Shown: positions 35,892 to 46,360 of the stretch, one piece after another
Layout: every line of letters begins with the position of its first letter
Position numbering within the stretch: position 1 is the first letter of the stretch
Source of the DNA: Streptococcus zalophi
GTDB lineage: Bacteria > Bacillota > Bacilli > Lactobacillales > Streptococcaceae
Length of the DNA stretch: 64,000 bases
NCBI RefSeq assembly: GCF_016481285.1
Contig: NZ_JAENBP010000004.1
Coordinates: 93,673 to 157,672, forward strand
Reading direction: 5' to 3'
Program-made: the position numbers and the translations under genes
The notes under the pieces: generated by a model
What the model was told of the DNA's origin: nothing
The model's database searches: none
What the model saw: only the letters and a program-made list of their open reading frames with translations

Positions 35892-36623
35892 ATGGTAAAA
35901 CCTAAATATAAACGTGTGTTGATAAAACTATCTGGTGAAGCTTTAGCTGGTGAGAGAGGTGTTGGTATCGATTTACCGACCGTTCAAAAAATGGCCAAAG
36001 AAATTCAAGAAGTTCACGAAGAAGGTATTGATATTGCTCTTGTCATCGGTGGGGGCAATCTTTGGCGAGGTGAGCCTGCAGCAAGAGCAGGCATGGACCG
36101 TGTTTCTGCAGACTATACTGGTATGCTTGGAACAGTCATGAATGCTTTGGTGATGGCAGATAGCTTGAAGCAATATGGTGTTGATACACGTGTACAGACC
36201 GCTATCAACATGCAACAACTTGCTGAACCTTACATTAGAGGGCGCGCCCTTAGACATTTGGAAAAAAATCGTATTGTTATTTTTGCAGCCGGAACGGGTT
36301 CTCCTTATTTCTCAACGGATACAACAGCAGCTCTAAGAGCGGTAGAGATTGAGGCAGATGCTATTTTAATGGCAAAAAATGGTGTTGATGGTGTCTATAA
36401 TGATGATCCTAGAAAAAATGCCGATGCCATCAAATTTGACGAATTAACCCACATCGAAGTCTTAAAACAAGGGCTCAAGATTATGGATTCAACGGCAAGT
36501 TCATTATCCATGGATAATGATATTGACTTGGTTGTCTTTAATCTTAACCAACCCGGAAATATCAAACGAGTTGTCTATGGTGAGCCAATTGGGACTACTG
36601 TCTCTAATAAACATCAACAATAA
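35892..36623 (+). CDS. pyrH: UMP kinase
   Basis: Bacterial-type UMP kinase (UMP + ATP to UDP), hexameric, amino-acid-kinase fold. The 243-residue protein has [20 protein letters not shown] around residue 53, [20 protein letters not shown] (about 130-150) and the C-terminal [12 protein letters not shown]. It is followed by frr, the usual Firmicute pair. Confidence 0.97.
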   Translation: MVKPKYKRVLIKLSGEALAGERGVGIDLPTVQKMAKEIQEVHEEGIDIALVIGGGNLWRGEPAARAGMDRVSADYTGMLGTVMNALVMADSLKQYGVDTRVQTAINMQQLAEPYIRGRALRHLEKNRIVIFAAGTGSPYFSTDTTAALRAVEIEADAILMAKNGVDGVYNDDPRKNADAIKFDELTHIEVLKQGLKIMDSTASSLSMDNDIDLVVFNLNQPGNIKRVVYGEPIGTTVSNKHQQ

Positions 36624-36649
36624 TCATATTCATTTTAAGGAGAAAAATA

Positions 36650-37207
36650 ATGACAAACGCTATTATTACAAAAGCTAACGAAAGATTTGAACAATCATTT
36701 CAAGCACTTGGTCGTGAGTATGCTACTATTCGTGCAGGTCGTGCTAATGCTAGTTTACTAGATCGTATTCAAGTAGAATATTATGGTGCCATGACACCAC
36801 TCAATCAAATGGCTTCTATTACTGTTCCAGAAGCACGTGTATTACTCATCACACCTTTTGACAAATCTATTTTAAAAGAAATTGAACGTAGCATCAATGC
36901 CAGCGATATCGGAATTACACCTCAATCAGATGGTAGTGTTGTTCGTCTTGTTATCCCTGCGTTAACAGAAGAAAAACGTAAAGAACTAGCCAAAGAAGTG
37001 AAAAAAGTTGGTGAAAATGCCAAAATAGCCATTAGAAATATCCGTCGTGATGCTATGGATGAGGCTAAAAAACAAGAAAAAAATAAAGAAATCACAGAAG
37101 ATGAGTTGAAAACGCTAGAAAAAGATATTCAAAAAGCAACAGACGATGCCATTAAACATATCGATCAGATGACAGCAGAAAAAGAAAAAGAGTTGCTTGA
37201 AGTCTAA
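36650..37207 (+). CDS. frr: Ribosome recycling factor
   Basis: Splits post-termination ribosomes with EF-G. The 185-residue protein has the family segments [17 protein letters not shown], the PF-DKS loop, and [13 protein letters not shown] in the long coiled coil. Normal length; AAGGAG upstream. Confidence 0.97.
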   Translation: MTNAIITKANERFEQSFQALGREYATIRAGRANASLLDRIQVEYYGAMTPLNQMASITVPEARVLLITPFDKSILKEIERSINASDIGITPQSDGSVVRLVIPALTEEKRKELAKEVKKVGENAKIAIRNIRRDAMDEAKKQEKNKEITEDELKTLEKDIQKATDDAIKHIDQMTAEKEKELLEV

Positions 37208-37210
37208 GTC

Positions 37211-37238
37211 AAAGGGATTTGCAAGCAGATCCCTTTTT
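37211..37238 (+). terminator. Intrinsic terminator of pyrH-frr
   Basis: AAAGGGAT and ATCCCTTT pair around a 10-nt loop with trailing T residues. Confidence 0.8.
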
Positions 37239-37301
37239 CCTATCACTTTAGTCAGCCTATTAAAAAAAAGAAATGTGTTGTGATAAACACGAGGTAAAAA
37301 A

Positions 37302-38168
37302 ATGAACGAATTACTTGCGACGAGACTGACAGGTCTTGTGACAGATGAAAATGATAATTTTTATTTTATCCAAAAAGAAGGTATCACTTTTGCTCTTTCT
37401 AAATCAGAAGGAAAACACCAGCTGGGTGAAATGGTGTCGGGCTTTACCTATACCGACAAACATCAAAAAAATCGCCTAACAACAAAACCTATTGAAGCAA
37501 CCCGAAACAATTATGGCTGGGGAATTGTCACAGCTGTCAGAAAAGATTTAGGTGTCTTTGTTGATACCGGATTACCAGATAAAGAAGTTGTCATCTCGCT
37601 TGATATTTTACCTGAGATAAAGCAATTGTGGCCACAAAAGGGCGATCAATTACTAGTTTCTTTAGATGTTGATAGTAAGGGACGTCTTTGGGCGCAACCA
37701 GCGCAACCTGAGGTTTTTCAAAAACTAGCAGGACGTGCTTATGATAACATGCATAATCAACAACTAAGAGCCATTGTTTATCGTTTGAAGTTATCAGGAA
37801 CCTTTGTTTATCTACCTGATAATAACATGCTTGGTTTTATTCACCCAAGTGAAAGATATAGTGAACCAAGGCTTGGTCAAGAATTAAGTGTCCGTGTCAT
37901 TGGTTACCGTGAGATAGATCAAACGCTGAATCTTTCTTTAAAACCACGCTCTTTTGAAATGCTCGAAAATGATGCACAGATGATCTTAACCTATCTGGAA
38001 AGTAATGGTGGGTTTATGACCTTAAATGATAAATCATCCCCAGAAGACATCAAAACAACCTTTGGTATTTCCAAAGGCCAATTTAAAAAAGCCTTAGGTG
38101 GCTTGATGAAAGCTAAAAAGATTACCCAAGATTCAACAGGTGTGACCTTAATTACTCATCAATCCTGA
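37302..38168 (+). CDS. cvfB: S1-domain RNA-binding virulence regulator CvfB
   Basis: RNA-binding protein with three S1-like domains and a C-terminal winged helix; in Staphylococcus and pneumococcus CvfB/YitL homologues affect virulence gene expression. The 288-residue protein shows GIVTAVRKDLGVFVDTGLPDKEVV (second S1 domain, about 80-105), LGFIHPSERY, and a winged-helix end (MTLNDKSSPEDIKTTFGISKGQFKKALGGL region). Long entries of this family keep exactly this layout. Confidence 0.88.
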   Translation: MNELLATRLTGLVTDENDNFYFIQKEGITFALSKSEGKHQLGEMVSGFTYTDKHQKNRLTTKPIEATRNNYGWGIVTAVRKDLGVFVDTGLPDKEVVISLDILPEIKQLWPQKGDQLLVSLDVDSKGRLWAQPAQPEVFQKLAGRAYDNMHNQQLRAIVYRLKLSGTFVYLPDNNMLGFIHPSERYSEPRLGQELSVRVIGYREIDQTLNLSLKPRSFEMLENDAQMILTYLESNGGFMTLNDKSSPEDIKTTFGISKGQFKKALGGLMKAKKITQDSTGVTLITHQS

Positions 38169-38244
38169 TAACCCTAAACAACGATAAACGTTAAGAGATA
38201 CGATGAGTGAAATACTCAGTGTATTTTCCAGAAAGAGATAACAA

Positions 38245-38460
38245 ATGAGAAAAAGTTTTTATACTTGGCTAATGTCGCAAAGAAATCCTAAAAGTAATGC
38301 CCCTTTGGCCATTTTAGCCGATCATGTTTTTGAAGAATCTGATTTTCCCAAGCAAACCAGTGATTTTGATCGCATTAGTCGGTTTTTGGAAGAAGAAGCT
38401 AGCTTTAGCTTTCCTTTAAATGAATTTGATTTGATTTGGGAAGAGTACCTTAATCATTAA
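38245..38460 (+). CDS. yozE: YozE-family (UPF0346) small protein
   Basis: A 71-residue helical protein with the family start [17 protein letters not shown] and [13 protein letters not shown] conserved Firmicute family of unknown function with a SAM-like fold; follows cvfB in streptococci. AAGAGA lies before the ATG. Confidence 0.88.
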   Translation: MRKSFYTWLMSQRNPKSNAPLAILADHVFEESDFPKQTSDFDRISRFLEEEASFSFPLNEFDLIWEEYLNH

Positions 38461-38575
38461 AAACAAAAATATCTTTTTACTGAGGTGGCATCAACTCAGT
38501 TGTCGCATTTATTAGGTATTTTACTGCGTTTATTATATAATGAAAGAAAAGAGTTTAAACTAAAGGAGACACTTT

Positions 38576-39535
38576 TTGCAAGATTATTCTATTGATATTA
38601 TTTTAAACCATCCAGATGATTTATTTAGCCTGTTTGGGAGTAATGAACGTCACTTGAAACTCATCGAAAAAGAATTGAGAGTGACTATCCATGCTCGCAT
38701 TGAAAATATTCAAGTGATTGGCGACAAAGAAAAGGTAGAGTTGGCTCGTCTAACGATTGAAGCTCTGTTAATTCTTGTCGGACGTGGCATGCTAATCAAC
38801 ACACCAGATGTGGTCACGGCTCTATCTATGGCTAAAAATAATGAGATTAATAAATTTGTCGCTTTGTATGAAGAAGAAATCATTAAAGACAATTCCGGAA
38901 AGCCCATTCGCGTTAAAACACTAGGTCAAAAAGAATATGTTGACGCCATTAAGTCTCATGATGTTGTTTTTGGCATTGGTCCAGCAGGGACAGGAAAAAC
39001 ATTTCTAGCTGTTACTTTAGCAGTCACCGCATTAAAGCGTGGTCAAATCAAACGTATTATCCTGACACGTCCTGCTGTTGAAGCCGGTGAAAGCCTAGGT
39101 TTCTTACCTGGTGACTTAAAAGAAAAGGTTGATCCTTATCTTCGTCCAGTCTATGATGCACTCTACCAGATTTTAGGAAAAGAACATACTAACCGTTTGA
39201 TGGAGCGTGAAATTATTGAAATCGCCCCTCTAGCTTATATGCGTGGACGGACGTTAGATGATGCCTTTGTCATTCTTGATGAGGCGCAAAACACTACAAT
39301 CATGCAAATGAAGATGTTTTTAACCCGTCTAGGTTTTAATTCCAAGATGATTGTTAATGGCGATATTAGTCAGATTGATTTGCCCAAAAATGTGACGTCG
39401 GGTCTTATTGATGCTAGAGAAAAATTAAGAACCATCAAAGCCATTGATTTTGTTCACCTCTCTGCTAAAGATGTGGTTAGACATCCCGTTGTGGCTGAAA
39501 TTATCAATGCTTATGAAGATAATGACACAAACTAA
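38576..39535 (+). CDS. phoH: PhoH-like ATPase
   Basis: Cytoplasmic P-loop ATPase related to SF1 helicases; in Firmicutes placed with ybeY and thus linked to RNA processing. The 319-residue protein has an N-terminal KH-like region (1-90), Walker A GPAGTGKT (about 138-145), RPAVEAGESLGFLPGD and Walker B VILDEAQN. The start is TTG 38576, supported by AAAGGAG (38562-38568). Substrate unknown. Confidence 0.93.
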   Translation: MQDYSIDIILNHPDDLFSLFGSNERHLKLIEKELRVTIHARIENIQVIGDKEKVELARLTIEALLILVGRGMLINTPDVVTALSMAKNNEINKFVALYEEEIIKDNSGKPIRVKTLGQKEYVDAIKSHDVVFGIGPAGTGKTFLAVTLAVTALKRGQIKRIILTRPAVEAGESLGFLPGDLKEKVDPYLRPVYDALYQILGKEHTNRLMEREIIEIAPLAYMRGRTLDDAFVILDEAQNTTIMQMKMFLTRLGFNSKMIVNGDISQIDLPKNVTSGLIDAREKLRTIKAIDFVHLSAKDVVRHPVVAEIINAYEDNDTN

Positions 39536-39552
39536 AAATAATGTTTAAAAAT

Positions 39553-39576
39553 AAGAGCAGCCGTCGCTGCTTTTTT
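39553..39576 (+). terminator. Intrinsic terminator of phoH
   Basis: AGCAGC and GCTGCT pair around CGTC, followed by six T residues. Confidence 0.8.
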
Positions 39577-39605
39577 ATATGTTAGAAGCAATAATGCTTG
39601 GTCTA

Positions 39606-39614
39606 TGGTATAAT
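39606..39614 (+). promoter_or_regulatory. Extended -10 promoter of the ybeY-dgkA-era-mutM-coaE operon
   Basis: TGGTATAAT (TATAAT 39609-39614), 30 nt before ybeY. Confidence 0.6.
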
Positions 39615-39644
39615 GAAGTTATCATAAAGTGAAAGAAGAAGGAT

Positions 39645-40139
39645 ATGTATATAGAGATGGTTGATGAGACAAATACAGTCTCTGATGTGATTAAGAAGCA
39701 AACACTTGATTTGCTTAATTTGGCAGCCGAAAAAATCAACAAGACAGACAAGGAAATGGCTGTTACTTTTGTGACTAATGAGCGTAGTCATGAGTTAAAT
39801 CGTTATTATCGAGATACTGATAGACCCACCGATGTCATTAGTCTAGAGTATAAACCAGATGATGACATTTTATTTTCTGAGGATGATTTGGCAGAAAATC
39901 CAGATTTGGCTGAGCTGCTTCTTGAAATGAATGCATACATTGGTGAATTATTTATCTCAATAGATAAGGCTAAAGAACAAGCACATGACTACGGGCATAG
40001 TTTTGAGAGAGAAATGGGCTTTTTAGTCGTCCATGGTTTTTTACATATTAATGGATATGATCACTATACCCCTGAAGAAGAAAAAGAAATGTTCACGCTA
40101 CAAGAGGAGATACTGACTGCTTATGGCCTCACCAGATAA
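39645..40139 (+). CDS. ybeY: Endoribonuclease YbeY (16S rRNA 3'-end maturation)
   Basis: Zinc-dependent single-strand endoribonuclease for 16S rRNA processing and ribosome quality control. The 164-residue protein has the metal motif [11 protein letters not shown] near residue 130 and the [12 protein letters not shown] segment. It overlaps dgkA by 17 bp. Confidence 0.96.
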   Translation: MYIEMVDETNTVSDVIKKQTLDLLNLAAEKINKTDKEMAVTFVTNERSHELNRYYRDTDRPTDVISLEYKPDDDILFSEDDLAENPDLAELLLEMNAYIGELFISIDKAKEQAHDYGHSFEREMGFLVVHGFLHINGYDHYTPEEEKEMFTLQEEILTAYGLTR

Positions 40140-40527
40140 AAAAACAAAGAAAAAATGGAAAAATCAAACCCTGATAGCAAGTTTAGAATTTGCCTTGACA
40201 GGTATTTTTACGGCCTTCAAAGAAGAACGAAACATGAAAAAGCACATTTTATCTGCTCTTTTAGTTTCACTTGCGGGCATTTTTTTCCAGTTATCAGCTA
40301 TTGAATGGTTATTGCTACTGTTAAGTATCTTTTTAGTGATTTCTTTTGAGGTCTTAAACTCAGCTATTGAAAATGTGGTCGATTTAGCTAGTGACTATCA
40401 CTTTTCAATGCTAGCTAAAAATGCTAAGGATATGGCAGCAGGAGCTGTTTTACTGGTCTCTTTTTATGCAGTGATCACAGGTCTCGTTATTTTTGTTCCA
40501 AAAATTTGGAACCTTATTTTTGATTAA
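40123..40527 (+). CDS. dgkA: Diacylglycerol/undecaprenol kinase
   Basis: Small membrane kinase; Gram-positive members mostly phosphorylate undecaprenol, recycling the cell-wall lipid carrier. The 134-residue protein has three membrane helices and the catalytic [13 protein letters not shown] (about 78-90). In S. mutans it affects acid tolerance. The start lies inside ybeY, so translation is coupled. Confidence 0.93.
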   Translation: MASPDKKTKKKWKNQTLIASLEFALTGIFTAFKEERNMKKHILSALLVSLAGIFFQLSAIEWLLLLLSIFLVISFEVLNSAIENVVDLASDYHFSMLAKNAKDMAAGAVLLVSFYAVITGLVIFVPKIWNLIFD

Positions 40528-40542
40528 GTATTGGAGAATGAA

Positions 40543-41442
40543 ATGACATTTAAATCAGGCTTTGTAGCCATTTTAGGACGTCCAAATGTTGGAAAGTCAA
40601 CTTTTTTAAATTATGTGATGGGTCAAAAAATTGCCATCATGAGCGATAAAGCACAAACCACCCGCAATAAAATTATGGGGATTTACACCACTAAAACAGA
40701 GCAAATTGTCTTTATTGACACGCCAGGTATTCATAAACCTAAAACGGCTCTTGGAGATTTTATGGTGGAATCAGCCTACAGCACCTTAAGAGAAGTAGAA
40801 ACTGTCATTTTTATGGTACCAGCAGATGAAAAGCGTGGTAAAGGTGATGACATGATTATTGAACGCTTAAAAGCCGCCAATATTCCCGTTATTTTAGTCA
40901 TTAATAAAATTGATAAGGTGCATCCTGATCAATTACTAGAACAAATTGATGATTTTAGAAGTCAGATGGCTTTTAAAGAAATTGTTCCAATATCAGCCAC
41001 TCAAGGAAACAATGTTGAGCGCTTGATGAGCATCTTAGTTGATAATCTTGAAGAGGGTTTTCAGTATTTCCCAGAAGATATGATTACCGATCATCCGGAA
41101 CGTTTTTTAGTGTCTGAGATGATTCGTGAGAAGGTTCTTCATTTAACCATGCAAGAAGTACCTCACTCAGTTGCCGTTGTTGTTGAATCGATGAAACGTG
41201 ATGAAGAAACTGATAAAATCCATATCAGGGCAACAATCATGGTTGAAAGAGATAGTCAAAAAGGCATTATCATCGGTAAAAATGGTAGTATGCTTAAAAA
41301 GATTGGTAGTCTCGCTCGCAGAGATATCGAATTAATGCTTGGAGATAAGGTCTTTTTAGAAACCTGGGTTAAGGTTAAGAAAAACTGGCGTGATAAAAAA
41401 CTTGATTTAGCTGATTTTGGTTATAATAAAAAAGAATACTAA
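40543..41442 (+). CDS. era: GTPase Era
   Basis: Ribosome-assembly GTPase that binds the 3' end of 16S rRNA. The 299-residue protein has G1 [10 protein letters not shown]3 DTPG, G4 NKID and a C-terminal KH domain ([22 protein letters not shown]). TTG 40531 is also in frame, but the bases there (TTGGAG, 40531-40536) look like the ribosome site for ATG 40543. Neighbours YbeY and Era act on the same rRNA end. Confidence 0.96.
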   Translation: MTFKSGFVAILGRPNVGKSTFLNYVMGQKIAIMSDKAQTTRNKIMGIYTTKTEQIVFIDTPGIHKPKTALGDFMVESAYSTLREVETVIFMVPADEKRGKGDDMIIERLKAANIPVILVINKIDKVHPDQLLEQIDDFRSQMAFKEIVPISATQGNNVERLMSILVDNLEEGFQYFPEDMITDHPERFLVSEMIREKVLHLTMQEVPHSVAVVVESMKRDEETDKIHIRATIMVERDSQKGIIIGKNGSMLKKIGSLARRDIELMLGDKVFLETWVKVKKNWRDKKLDLADFGYNKKEY

Positions 41443-41451
41443 GGAGTTAAC

Positions 41452-42273
41452 ATGCCTGAATTACCAGAAGTTGAAACTGTTCGACGTGGTTTAGAAACAT
41501 TACTTGTAGGAAAGAAGATCAAAAAGGTCTTCTTTTCCTATCCTCAAATGATTAAAACAGATAAAAAACAATTTATGCAGGAAATTACTGATAAAGTGGT
41601 TACTGCCGTCAAAAGAAGAGGGAAATATCTTTTGATTGAGCTGACAGACAATGTTATTATTTCTCATCTGCGCATGGAAGGGAAATATTTTAGTTTTGCT
41701 AATGAAGTGCCCGAAAACAAGCATTTTCATGCTTTCTTTGAATTATCTGATGGTTCTACCTTGGTCTATCAAGATGTTCGCAAATTTGGCACCATGGAAC
41801 TTTTCTCTAAAGCAGAACTGGATAACTATTTTAAAACAAAAAAAATAGGCCCAGAGCCTATAGAAAATGATTTTAAGTTAGCTCCCTTTAAAAAAGCCCT
41901 ATCAAAGTCTAGTCGTCCTATCAAGTCCTATCTCCTTGATCAGACCTTAGTCGTTGGTCTTGGGAACATCTATGTGGACGAGGTCTTGTTTGCCACTAAA
42001 ATTCATCCTAAAACAGCTAGTTCTCGCTTATCGACAACACAAGTGACACAATTACATCAAGTAATTATCGACTTACTGGCCTTTGCAGTGTCTAAGCGAG
42101 GCTCAACGATTAGAACCTATCAAAACACACTTGGTGAGTCAGGAGAAATGCAAGATTTCTTGAAAGTCTATGGTAGACAAGGGCTACCTTGTTTTAACTG
42201 TCAAACACCGATTGAAAAAATAAAGTTAGGAGGAAGAGGGACACACTTTTGTCCGTCTTGTCAAGGAAGATGA
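41452..42273 (+). CDS. mutM: Formamidopyrimidine-DNA glycosylase
   Basis: Bifunctional glycosylase/AP lyase removing 8-oxoguanine and Fapy lesions. The 273-residue protein begins with the catalytic Pro-Glu MPELPEVET, has the H2TH region and ends in a four-cysteine zinc finger (CFNC...CPSC). AAGGAG upstream. Overlaps coaE by 4 bp. Confidence 0.97.
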   Translation: MPELPEVETVRRGLETLLVGKKIKKVFFSYPQMIKTDKKQFMQEITDKVVTAVKRRGKYLLIELTDNVIISHLRMEGKYFSFANEVPENKHFHAFFELSDGSTLVYQDVRKFGTMELFSKAELDNYFKTKKIGPEPIENDFKLAPFKKALSKSSRPIKSYLLDQTLVVGLGNIYVDEVLFATKIHPKTASSRLSTTQVTQLHQVIIDLLAFAVSKRGSTIRTYQNTLGESGEMQDFLKVYGRQGLPCFNCQTPIEKIKLGGRGTHFCPSCQGR

Positions 42274-42866
42274 AAACAAAAATTATTGGTCTAACAGGAG
42301 GGATAGCTTCGGGGAAATCGTTTGTTAGTCAGTTGATTAAAGAACAAGGTTTTCTAGTGATTGATGCTGATGAAGTGGTCCACAAACTCCAAAAAAAAGG
42401 AGGCAAACTCTATCGTGTTTTAGTAGATTTTTTTGGCGATGACATTCTTCAAACTGATGGGGAACTCAATCGTCCTAAATTATCGGCTCTCTTTTTTTCT
42501 AACCATGAAGTGCAACAAAAAGTTTCGCAGCTCCAAGATGATATTATCAGAGAAGCTCTAACTTTTGAAAGAGAATGTGCCAGTCAAACCCATGATATAT
42601 TTTTCATGGATATCCCCCTCTTGTTTGAAAGGCATTATGAAACTTCAGTTGATGAGGTTTGGCTTGTTTATGTGGATAAACAAACACAACTAAAACGTCT
42701 TATGGCACGAAATCATTATAGTGAAGAAGAGGCAATGAAAAGAATAACCTCTCAAGAAAGTCTCGAAACAAAAAAGAAAAAAGCAGATGTTATCATTGAT
42801 AACAACGGCTCAAAAGAAGTCACAAAACAAAAAGTATTAGCACTTTTAAACCAAACAAGGCATTAA
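42270..42866 (+). CDS. coaE: Dephospho-CoA kinase
   Basis: Final step of CoA synthesis: phosphorylates the 3'-hydroxyl of dephospho-CoA. The 198-residue protein has the P-loop GLTGGIASGKS at the N-terminus, VIDADEVVH and the lid DIPLLFE. ATG 42270 forms an ATGA overlap with mutM and follows AAGGAAG; a GTG-type start further upstream lies inside mutM and is unnecessary. Confidence 0.96.
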   Translation: MKTKIIGLTGGIASGKSFVSQLIKEQGFLVIDADEVVHKLQKKGGKLYRVLVDFFGDDILQTDGELNRPKLSALFFSNHEVQQKVSQLQDDIIREALTFERECASQTHDIFFMDIPLLFERHYETSVDEVWLVYVDKQTQLKRLMARNHYSEEEAMKRITSQESLETKKKKADVIIDNNGSKEVTKQKVLALLNQTRH

Positions 42867-42911
42867 ACCACCAAAGAAAAGATTCATCAGTCTTCTTTTA
42901 GGGCAATCAAA

Positions 42912-42935
42912 AAAAGCCACTAATTAGTGGCTTTG
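42912..42935. terminator. Bidirectional terminator between coaE and csp
   Basis: A perfect 22-base palindrome (42913-42934; arms AAAGCCACTAA and TTAGTGGCTTT) with A and T runs at both sides separates the convergent genes. Confidence 0.85.
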
Positions 42936-42937
42936 TT

Positions 42938-43138
42938 TTAGTTTGCTGTAATATTTGCTGCTTGAAGTCCGCGAGCGCCTTCTTCAATATCAAATGTCAC
43001 TTTTTGGCCTTCATCTAATGTTTTGAAACCATCAGATTGGATTGCTGAGAAATGTGCGAAAACGTCGCCATGTTCTTCAGTACTGATAAAGCCAAAGCCT
43101 TTTTCAGCATTAAACCATTTTACTGTACCTTGTGTCAT
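42938..43138 (-). CDS. cspA: Cold shock protein
   Basis: A 66-residue single-domain OB-fold RNA chaperone with RNP1 KGFGFI and RNP2 VFAHF. The family start [10 protein letters not shown] places the ATG at 43136-43138; an ATG 9 nt upstream is also in frame and is closer to GAGAGGAAG. The leader is about 85 nt, as usual for cold-shock mRNAs with temperature-dependent folding. Confidence 0.95.
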   Translation of the reverse strand: MTQGTVKWFNAEKGFGFISTEEHGDVFAHFSAIQSDGFKTLDEGQKVTFDIEEGARGLQAANITAN

Positions 43139-43407
43139 AGTATACATACTTCCTCTCTTTAATATTGGTAAATCTTTGAGACAAAATATGATAAAACACA
43201 AATGTTACTCTTAATCAATCTACTAGAGTCAGTATAACATCATTTCATACCTTTGTCCACCCATATAGCAAAACTAATTGACAATTCTTTTTAAATATTG
43301 TTTTTGAAGATTAAAAATGGGTAAGAAATAATCTTTTAAAAAATATTAAATGATTTAGTTCTTTTGATGTGACTTGTCAAGTTTATTTCCTAAAGTGATG
43401 GTTTGTG
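43139..43407. other. Divergent intergenic region between csp and rpmG
   Basis: Contains the csp leader and promoter on the minus strand and, at its right end, the rpmG promoter on the plus strand. No other gene is seen in this AT-rich stretch. Confidence 0.6.
43231..43259 (-). promoter_or_regulatory. csp promoter
   Basis: Minus strand TGGACA (43254-43259), 17-nt spacer, TATACT (43231-43236) with TG for an extended -10. Confidence 0.7.
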
Positions 43408-43416
43408 TGATATAAT
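43408..43416 (+). promoter_or_regulatory. Extended -10 promoter of rpmG-secG
   Basis: TGATATAAT (TATAAT 43411-43416), leaving a leader of about 90 nt before rpmG. Confidence 0.55.
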
Positions 43417-43514
43417 ATCTCTAGTATTTTAGATGAAGTCATCATCATGATAAACATTAAAAGAAATCTTATGATTGTTATAACTGAAATATTGAAAGAA
43501 GGGTAGGTGATGGT

Positions 43515-43661
43515 GTGCGCATTAAAATTAATTTAACTTGTACAGAATGTGGTAGTAAAAATTACATCACCAGCAAAAATAAAACCAATCATCCCGAAAA
43601 AATTAAGGTTTTAAAGTATTGCCCCAAGGAAAGAAAAGTGACCTTACATCTTGAATCTTAA
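43515..43661 (+). CDS. rpmG: 50S ribosomal protein L33
   Basis: A 48-residue ribosomal protein with GTG start ([20 protein letters not shown], ending [14 protein letters not shown]). Three zinc-type cysteines are present (9, 12, 36), but the fourth ligand position is charged (CPKE), so it is a partly degenerate C-form L33. It lies 47 nt before secG, as in S. pyogenes. AGGTGA upstream is a weak ribosome site. Confidence 0.88.
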   Translation: MRIKINLTCTECGSKNYITSKNKTNHPEKIKVLKYCPKERKVTLHLES

Positions 43662-43708
43662 TAAAAATTATGATAGAATGACCAAGATGACAGTAGAGGA
43701 GATGACTC

Positions 43709-43945
43709 ATGTATAGCTTATTACTAAACATATTATTGATATTATCTGGTATTATTATTGTTGCTATTTTTATGCAACCACAAAAAAATCCAAGTAGCAA
43801 CGTATTTGACAATAGTGCTTCACAAGCCCTGTTTGAACGAACAAAGGCGCGTGGTTTTGAAGCATTCATGCAACGCTTTACCGGAATTTTAGTTTTTGTC
43901 TGGCTCTTAGTTGCACTTGCTTTAGCTATTTTATCAAGTAAATAA
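43709..43945 (+). CDS. secG: Protein translocase subunit SecG
   Basis: A 78-residue Sec channel subunit with two membrane helices (about 4-22 and 57-76) joined by a loop containing SSNVFDNSASQALFERTKARGFE. GAGGAG precedes the ATG. The rpmG-secG-rnr-smpB order is typical of streptococci. Confidence 0.93.
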   Translation: MYSLLLNILLILSGIIIVAIFMQPQKNPSSNVFDNSASQALFERTKARGFEAFMQRFTGILVFVWLLVALALAILSSK

Positions 43946-43949
43946 AAGG

Positions 43950-43979
43950 TGAGCTTGACATTGTCTAGCTCATTTTTTT
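43950..43979 (+). terminator. Intrinsic terminator after secG
   Basis: TGAGCT and AGCTCA pair around an 11-nt loop, followed by seven T residues. The stem is short, so partial readthrough into rnr is likely. Confidence 0.65.
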
Positions 43980-43993
43980 AATGAAAGGAACAA

Positions 43994-46360
43994 ATGAAAG
44001 ATTTATTATTGAACTACTTAAAAGAACACGGACCATCTAGTGTTGACACTATCGCTAAGGCCTTAGAGGTTGCCACTTCAACTGGTTTTCGTGATCTTAT
44101 TAAGATAATTGCCCAATTAGATAACAAGGGAGTTCTATGGTTTAATGACCAAGGAGATATCTCTTTAAAAGAGGCGAAAAAAAAGAAAGAAGCAGTCTTG
44201 ATAGAAGGGATTTTTAGAGCTAACCGAGCTGGTTTTGGCTTTATCTCAATTGATGGTGAAGAAGCTGATCTATTCGTCAGTAGACAAGATACCGCGAATG
44301 CCATAGATGGTGATAGGGTGAAAGTCAGTATCAAAAAAGTGGCAAATCGCTTGAGTGATTCTTCAGCAGAAGCCGAGATTGTTGAAATTGTTGAGAGAAG
44401 TATTAAAACAGTTGTTGGGTCCTTTGTCCCAAGCACAGAAAAAAATGGTTTTATCGGTTATATTAAGAGTAAAAATCAAAAGATTAGTCAAAAAATCTAT
44501 CTCAAAAAAACACCGCTTGTTTTAGATGGGACAGAAGTCCTAAAAGTAACTATTAGCAGTTATCCGACTAAAGAAGCTGATTATTTTATAGCTGACATTA
44601 CAGATATTATTGGTCACAAAGGTGAGGTAGGTATTGATGTCTTGGAAGTGTTAGAGTCGATGGACATCGTCTCACAATTTCCAGAAGAGGTCATTAATCA
44701 AGCAAATAGTATTTCAGAAAAACCCGACAAAAAAGATTATCTTGGTCGTATTGATTTAAGAGATGAGATTACTTTTACTATTGATGGTGCAGATGCCAAG
44801 GACTTGGACGATGCCATTCATATTAAAGCACTTGATAACGGCAATTTCGAGTTGGGAGTACATATCGCAGATGTTTCTTATTATGTCACAGAAAATTCAC
44901 CACTTGACAAGGAAGCCTTATCAAGAGGAACAAGTGTTTATGTGACAGACCGTGTGGTACCTATGCTACCAGAACACTTGTCAAATGGTATTTGTTCTCT
45001 TAATCCAAACGTTGATCGCCTAACACTTTCAGCCATCATGGAAATTAATCCAAAAGGGAAAGTTGTCCACTATCAAATTGCACCATCAGTGATTAACACT
45101 ACTTTTAGGATGACTTATAGTGATGTTAACCAGATGATTGCTGGTGATGAAGAATTGTTACAGACCTACTCAGCTATTAAAGACAGTGTTGAACAGATGG
45201 TTATTCTTCATGATCGTCTTGAAAAAATGCGTGAAAAAAGAGGTAGTCTTAACTTTGATACAACAGAAGCCAAGATTATCGTGAATGATAAAGGGTTTCC
45301 TATTGATATAGCTGTTCGCGATAGAGGTCTATCTGAGAGGATGATTGAATCCTTTATGTTGGCTGCCAATGAATGTGTTGCTGAACATTTTGCTAAATTA
45401 GAATTACCATTTATCTATCGTATTCACGAAGAACCAAAAGCAGAAAAAGTACAAAAATTTATTGACTATGCTAGTGTTTTTGGTGTGAAAATTCAAGGAA
45501 CAGCCAATAAAATCACACAAACTGCTCTTCAGGAGTTCATGAAAAATATTAAAGGGCAACCAGGTAGTGAAGTACTTTCTATGATGTTACTACGTTCCAT
45601 GCAACAAGCCAGATATTCTGAGCACAATCATGGACATTATGGCTTGGCTGCAGAGTATTATACGCATTTCACAAGTCCCATCAGACGTTACCCAGATTTA
45701 CTGGTTCACCGTTTGATTAGAGAATATGAAACAGTTTCTCATGAAAAAATAGACCACTTTAACCATCTGATTCCAGAGATTGCTAGCCAATCGTCACAAT
45801 TAGAAAGACGTGCCGTTGATGCTGAAAGAACAGTTGAGTCAATGAAAAAAGCAGAATACATGTCTGCCTATGTTGGTGAAGAATTTGATGGTATTATCGG
45901 TAGTATTGTTAAGTTTGGGATGTTTGTTGAATTACCAAATACTATTGAAGGCTTAATCCATGTCACTAATCTCCCTGAGTACTATCATTACAATGAACGT
46001 GGCATGTTATTGCAAGGAGAAAAATCAGGCAAGGTTTTTAGGGTTGGACAGCCCATTAGAGTCAAACTGGTTAATGCCGATAAAGAAACAGGCGATATTG
46101 ATTTTGAGTATCTTCCTAGTGATTTTGATGTTGTTGAAAAACGCATGAAAGTAGAAAAAAATCATCGTCGTCGTTCAAAAACAAAAGAAAAGAAACCTTT
46201 AACCAAACACGGTGAGAAAAAAGCTAATAAACAATCACTTGATAAAAAAATCGCTAAAGCGATTCCCAAGAAAAAAGGCGAGAAAATAAAATATAAGGAA
46301 GTGATTAAAAAAGGAGGAGGCCATGGTAAAAGAAGAGGGAAAACTCGTCGCTCAAAATAA
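43994..46360 (+). CDS. rnr: Ribonuclease R
   Basis: Processive 3'-5' exoribonuclease that degrades structured RNA and, with SmpB-tmRNA, defective messages. The 788-residue protein has an N-terminal helix-turn-helix, cold-shock domains ([14 protein letters not shown]), the RNB catalytic domain with [14 protein letters not shown] (about 262-275), an S1 domain ([25 protein letters not shown]) and a Lys-rich tail. It overlaps smpB by 38 bp, tying it to trans-translation. Confidence 0.96.
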   Translation: MKDLLLNYLKEHGPSSVDTIAKALEVATSTGFRDLIKIIAQLDNKGVLWFNDQGDISLKEAKKKKEAVLIEGIFRANRAGFGFISIDGEEADLFVSRQDTANAIDGDRVKVSIKKVANRLSDSSAEAEIVEIVERSIKTVVGSFVPSTEKNGFIGYIKSKNQKISQKIYLKKTPLVLDGTEVLKVTISSYPTKEADYFIADITDIIGHKGEVGIDVLEVLESMDIVSQFPEEVINQANSISEKPDKKDYLGRIDLRDEITFTIDGADAKDLDDAIHIKALDNGNFELGVHIADVSYYVTENSPLDKEALSRGTSVYVTDRVVPMLPEHLSNGICSLNPNVDRLTLSAIMEINPKGKVVHYQIAPSVINTTFRMTYSDVNQMIAGDEELLQTYSAIKDSVEQMVILHDRLEKMREKRGSLNFDTTEAKIIVNDKGFPIDIAVRDRGLSERMIESFMLAANECVAEHFAKLELPFIYRIHEEPKAEKVQKFIDYASVFGVKIQGTANKITQTALQEFMKNIKGQPGSEVLSMMLLRSMQQARYSEHNHGHYGLAAEYYTHFTSPIRRYPDLLVHRLIREYETVSHEKIDHFNHLIPEIASQSSQLERRAVDAERTVESMKKAEYMSAYVGEEFDGIIGSIVKFGMFVELPNTIEGLIHVTNLPEYYHYNERGMLLQGEKSGKVFRVGQPIRVKLVNADKETGDIDFEYLPSDFDVVEKRMKVEKNHRRRSKTKEKKPLTKHGEKKANKQSLDKKIAKAIPKKKGEKIKYKEVIKKGGGHGKRRGKTRRSK

